Shown here piece by piece: positions 4,405 through 6,489 of a stretch of DNA of 6,489 bases; positions within the stretch are counted from its first letter, which is position 1, and each line of letters starts with the position of its first letter. The stretch lies in the NCBI GenBank assembly GCA_030647705.1, contig JAUSJJ010000178.1, positions 1 to 6,489 of the forward strand, read 5' to 3'. The position numbers were made by a program, and so were the translations under genes. The notes below the pieces were generated by a model that was not told where the DNA came from, searched no databases, and was given only the letters and a program-made list of their open reading frames with translations. Source of the stretch: Dehalococcoidia bacterium. GTDB taxonomy: Bacteria > Chloroflexota > Dehalococcoidia > JAUSJJ01.

Positions 4405-5886
4405 ATGACAACCAGAAAAGAGTATATCCAGGAGCAACGCCTGGCCAAACTGGACAGGATCCGCTCCCGCAAGGTTGACCCCTACCCATCCCGCTACCAG
4501 CGCACCCACCAGATAAGCGAAGCCATCGCTCTCTTTGAGCAGCAGGAGAAAGCCGGTATTGCCGAGGCCCCTCCTGTCACCGTGGCCGGCCGTATCATCG
4601 CCAGCCGCGACATGGGCAAGGCTAGCTTCATGGACATCCGCGATGGGTCTGGGAAGATACAACTCTTCTTTAGCAAAGACAAATTAGGGGAAGAATACCA
4701 GTTTCTTGCCGACCTTGACCTTGGAGATTTCATCGGCGTCACCGGCAAATTGTGGCGCACCAGGACCAAAGAGATCACGGTACAGGCCTCCGGTTGGGTG
4801 CTGCTGTCCAAGTCCCTCTTGCCTCTCCCCGATAAGTGGCACGGCCTGACCGACGTAGAGAAGCGCTACCGGCAGCGCTACCTCGATCTCCTCACATCCG
4901 AAGAGGTCAGGAACATCTTCCGGACCAGGAGCAGGGCCATCTCCTCGTTGCGGCGGTTCCTGGACGGGCGCGGCTTCCTGGAAGTAGAAACCCCTGTACT
5001 GCAGGCGGTGGCCGCGGGTGCCATGGCCAAGCCCTTCGTCACCCACCACGAGGCGCTGGACCGGGACCTTTATCTTCGCATCGCACTCGAGCTCTACCTG
5101 AAGAGGTTGATCATCGGCGGCATGGACAAGGTCTACGAAATCGGCCGCGTCTTCCGCAATGAAGGCATCTCCACAAAGCATAACCCCGAGTTCACCATGC
5201 TGGAGACCTACGAGGCCTACGCTGACTACAACGCCGTGATGAAAATGGTGGAGGAGATGGTTTCCACCGTCGCTCAAGACGTGTTGGGCGCCATGAAGGC
5301 CGGCTTTGCCGGGACCACCATAGACCTCACGCCGCCATGGCCCCGCATGACATTGCGTGAGGCAACGCTCAAATACTCCGGCATAGATTTTGAAGAACAC
5401 CCCGAGGCCACTGACCTGAGACAGCAGATGCTTGCCCACGGCATGGCCGGCGTTGACGAGAAGATGAGCTGGGGCAGGTTGCTCGATCAGGTCGTTTCCA
5501 CCTTTGTCGAGCCGAAGCTCATCCAGCCTACGTTCCTCATGGACTACCCGGTGGAGATGTCGCCTCTGGCCAAGCGAAAGCCGGACAACCCGAAACTAGT
5601 GGAAAGGTTCGAGCTGTTTGTCGGCGGCATCGAGATGGCCAACTCGTTCACGGAGCTCAACGATCCGATGGAGCAGCGACAGCGCTTCCTGCAGCAGGAG
5701 AAAGAACGCGCCGCCTACGGGGACGAAGAAACAGACAGGTTGGATAACGATTTCCTACTCGCCATGGAGCACGGCATGCCGCCCACGGGCGGCCTGGGCG
5801 TAGGCGTCGACCGGCTGGTCATGCTGCTCACCGACCAGCAGTCCATCCGTGAGGTGATATTGTTCCCTCAACTGAGAACAGTCTAG
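4405..5886 (+). CDS. lysS: Lysine--tRNA ligase, class II (LysRS)
   Basis: LysRS charges tRNA-Lys with lysine using ATP in the cytoplasm. The 493-residue product is full length for the bacterial class II enzyme. An N-terminal OB-fold anticodon-binding domain covers about 55-140 (VTVAGRIIASRDMGKASFMDIRD). It is followed by the class II catalytic core: motif 1 (GFLEVETPVL, 190-199), motif 2 (FRNEGISTKHNPEFTMLETY, 250-269) and motif 3 (GGLGVGVDRLVMLLTD, 462-477). RIALELYLKRL (225-235) differs from the usual RIAPELYLKRL by Pro to Leu at 228. The ATG at 4405 has GGTGA at 4390-4394, 10 bases upstream. It lies 32 bp after greA and 10 bp before serS with no terminator or promoter between, so all three are probably cotranscribed. 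No T-box leader is present. Confidence 0.97.
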   Translation: MTTRKEYIQEQRLAKLDRIRSRKVDPYPSRYQRTHQISEAIALFEQQEKAGIAEAPPVTVAGRIIASRDMGKASFMDIRDGSGKIQLFFSKDKLGEEYQFLADLDLGDFIGVTGKLWRTRTKEITVQASGWVLLSKSLLPLPDKWHGLTDVEKRYRQRYLDLLTSEEVRNIFRTRSRAISSLRRFLDGRGFLEVETPVLQAVAAGAMAKPFVTHHEALDRDLYLRIALELYLKRLIIGGMDKVYEIGRVFRNEGISTKHNPEFTMLETYEAYADYNAVMKMVEEMVSTVAQDVLGAMKAGFAGTTIDLTPPWPRMTLREATLKYSGIDFEEHPEATDLRQQMLAHGMAGVDEKMSWGRLLDQVVSTFVEPKLIQPTFLMDYPVEMSPLAKRKPDNPKLVERFELFVGGIEMANSFTELNDPMEQRQRFLQQEKERAAYGDEETDRLDNDFLLAMEHGMPPTGGLGVGVDRLVMLLTDQQSIREVILFPQLRTV

Positions 5887-5896
5887 AAGGATCCCC

Positions 5897-6489
5897 ATGC
5901 TCAGTCTACAAATGATCCGCGACAACACCGACCTGGTGCGAGACGCTCTGACCAAGCGAGGGGAGACAACCGCTATCCTGGACCAGGTTATCAAGCTGGA
6001 CGAGCAGCGCCGCCGGGTTGTTCATGACATGGAGGTGCTCCGGGCCGAGCTCAAGAAAACCAGCAAGGTCATCGGGCAGCTCATGGGAGAGGCCGGCAGG
6101 CAAGCCCCCGGCTCAGATCCCGATGCCGCTCAGAAGAAGCTGGAGGAAGCAGAGCGCCTCAAGACAGAGATGCGCGGAGTGAGTTCACGCATCGCGGCCA
6201 CAGAAGCTGAGATAAAGGAAGTGGAGGAACGCCAGAACGACCTCATGCTTCGCATCCCCAACATCCCTGACTCAAGCGTTCCTCCGGGCAAGGACGACAG
6301 CGGCAACCTGGACATACGCATCTGGGGCGTGCAGCGCCAGTTCGATTTCACACCCAAGCCGCATTGGGAGCTGGGAACGGCTCTGGGCATAATCGACTTC
6401 GACCGGGGCGCCAAGCTCTCCGGATCGCGTTTCTATGTGCTTATGGGGCTTGGCGCCCGACTGCAGCGGGCGCTCATCGCCTTCATGCT
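5897..6489 (+). CDS. serS: Serine--tRNA ligase (SerRS), N-terminal part; runs off the window
   Basis: SerRS charges tRNA-Ser, and tRNA-Sec where present. The visible 197 residues begin MLSLQMIRDNTDLVRDALTK, the typical N-terminus. Residues about 28-115 form the charged, heptad-rich coiled-coil arm that grips the long variable arm of tRNA-Ser (LDEQRRRVVHDMEVLRAELK; later KKLEEAERLKTEMRGVSSRI). The conserved hinge LMLRIPNIPDSSVPPGKDDS (116-135) leads into the catalytic domain, with WELGTALGIIDFDRGAKLSG (157-176) and then GSRFYVLMGLGARLQRALIAFM. About half of a usual protein of about 425 residues is present; class II motifs 2 and 3 lie outside. The ATG at 5897 follows AAGGA (5887-5891) by 5 bases and the lysS stop by 10, so translation is closely linked to lysS. 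Confidence 0.97.
   Translation, partial: MLSLQMIRDNTDLVRDALTKRGETTAILDQVIKLDEQRRRVVHDMEVLRAELKKTSKVIGQLMGEAGRQAPGSDPDAAQKKLEEAERLKTEMRGVSSRIAATEAEIKEVEERQNDLMLRIPNIPDSSVPPGKDDSGNLDIRIWGVQRQFDFTPKPHWELGTALGIIDFDRGAKLSGSRFYVLMGLGARLQRALIAFM

Noticed and set aside
4684..5439. Minus-strand open frame (251 codons) inside lysS
   Set aside because: Antisense to the conserved LysRS core, with no recognisable domain; a shadow of biased codon use.

Overview
The window is a stretch of bacterial chromosome holding ordinary core genes in two divergent blocks. The content points to Chloroflexota, plausibly Dehalococcoidia. The reasons are a GC-rich genome, an FtsZ tail ending around VPPFLR, a division cluster cut down to mraZ-rsmH-ftsZ with no murein or penicillin-binding-protein genes, and a GreA with a divergent tip. 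This placement is inference from remembered family features; no search was run.

Minus-strand block (about 1-3500, read right to left). A promoter with an extended -10 element drives mraZ, rsmH and ftsZ. The promoter is overlaid by five GTGG-type repeats at about 10-bp spacing, which look like an autoregulatory MraZ operator. mraZ and rsmH overlap by ATGA, and ftsZ follows after 38 bp. About 150 bp past ftsZ a strong intrinsic terminator ends the unit. A palindrome-rich stretch of about 240 bp (565-795) then contains a second, decayed copy of that terminator and a block of nested hairpins resembling debris of IS200/IS605-type elements. After it comes nrdR, with its own consensus -35 promoter. 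Two candidate NrdR boxes lie 31 bp apart over that promoter, suggesting autoregulation. nrdR runs off the left edge.

Plus-strand block (about 3800-6489). A near-consensus promoter (TTTACA, 17 bp, TATAAT) drives greA, lysS and serS, packed with gaps of 32 and 10 bp. They encode a transcription-elongation factor and two class II aminoacyl-tRNA synthetases. serS runs off the right edge. The divergent gap between mraZ and greA (472 bp) contains both promoters and a G-quadruplex-forming motif, and otherwise nothing recognisable.

I found no previously undescribed multi-gene system. The points most worth a second look are a GreA lacking both catalytic acidic residues, the paired NrdR boxes on nrdR itself, the MraZ operator repeats, and the palindromic block flanked by intact and decayed copies of one terminator.
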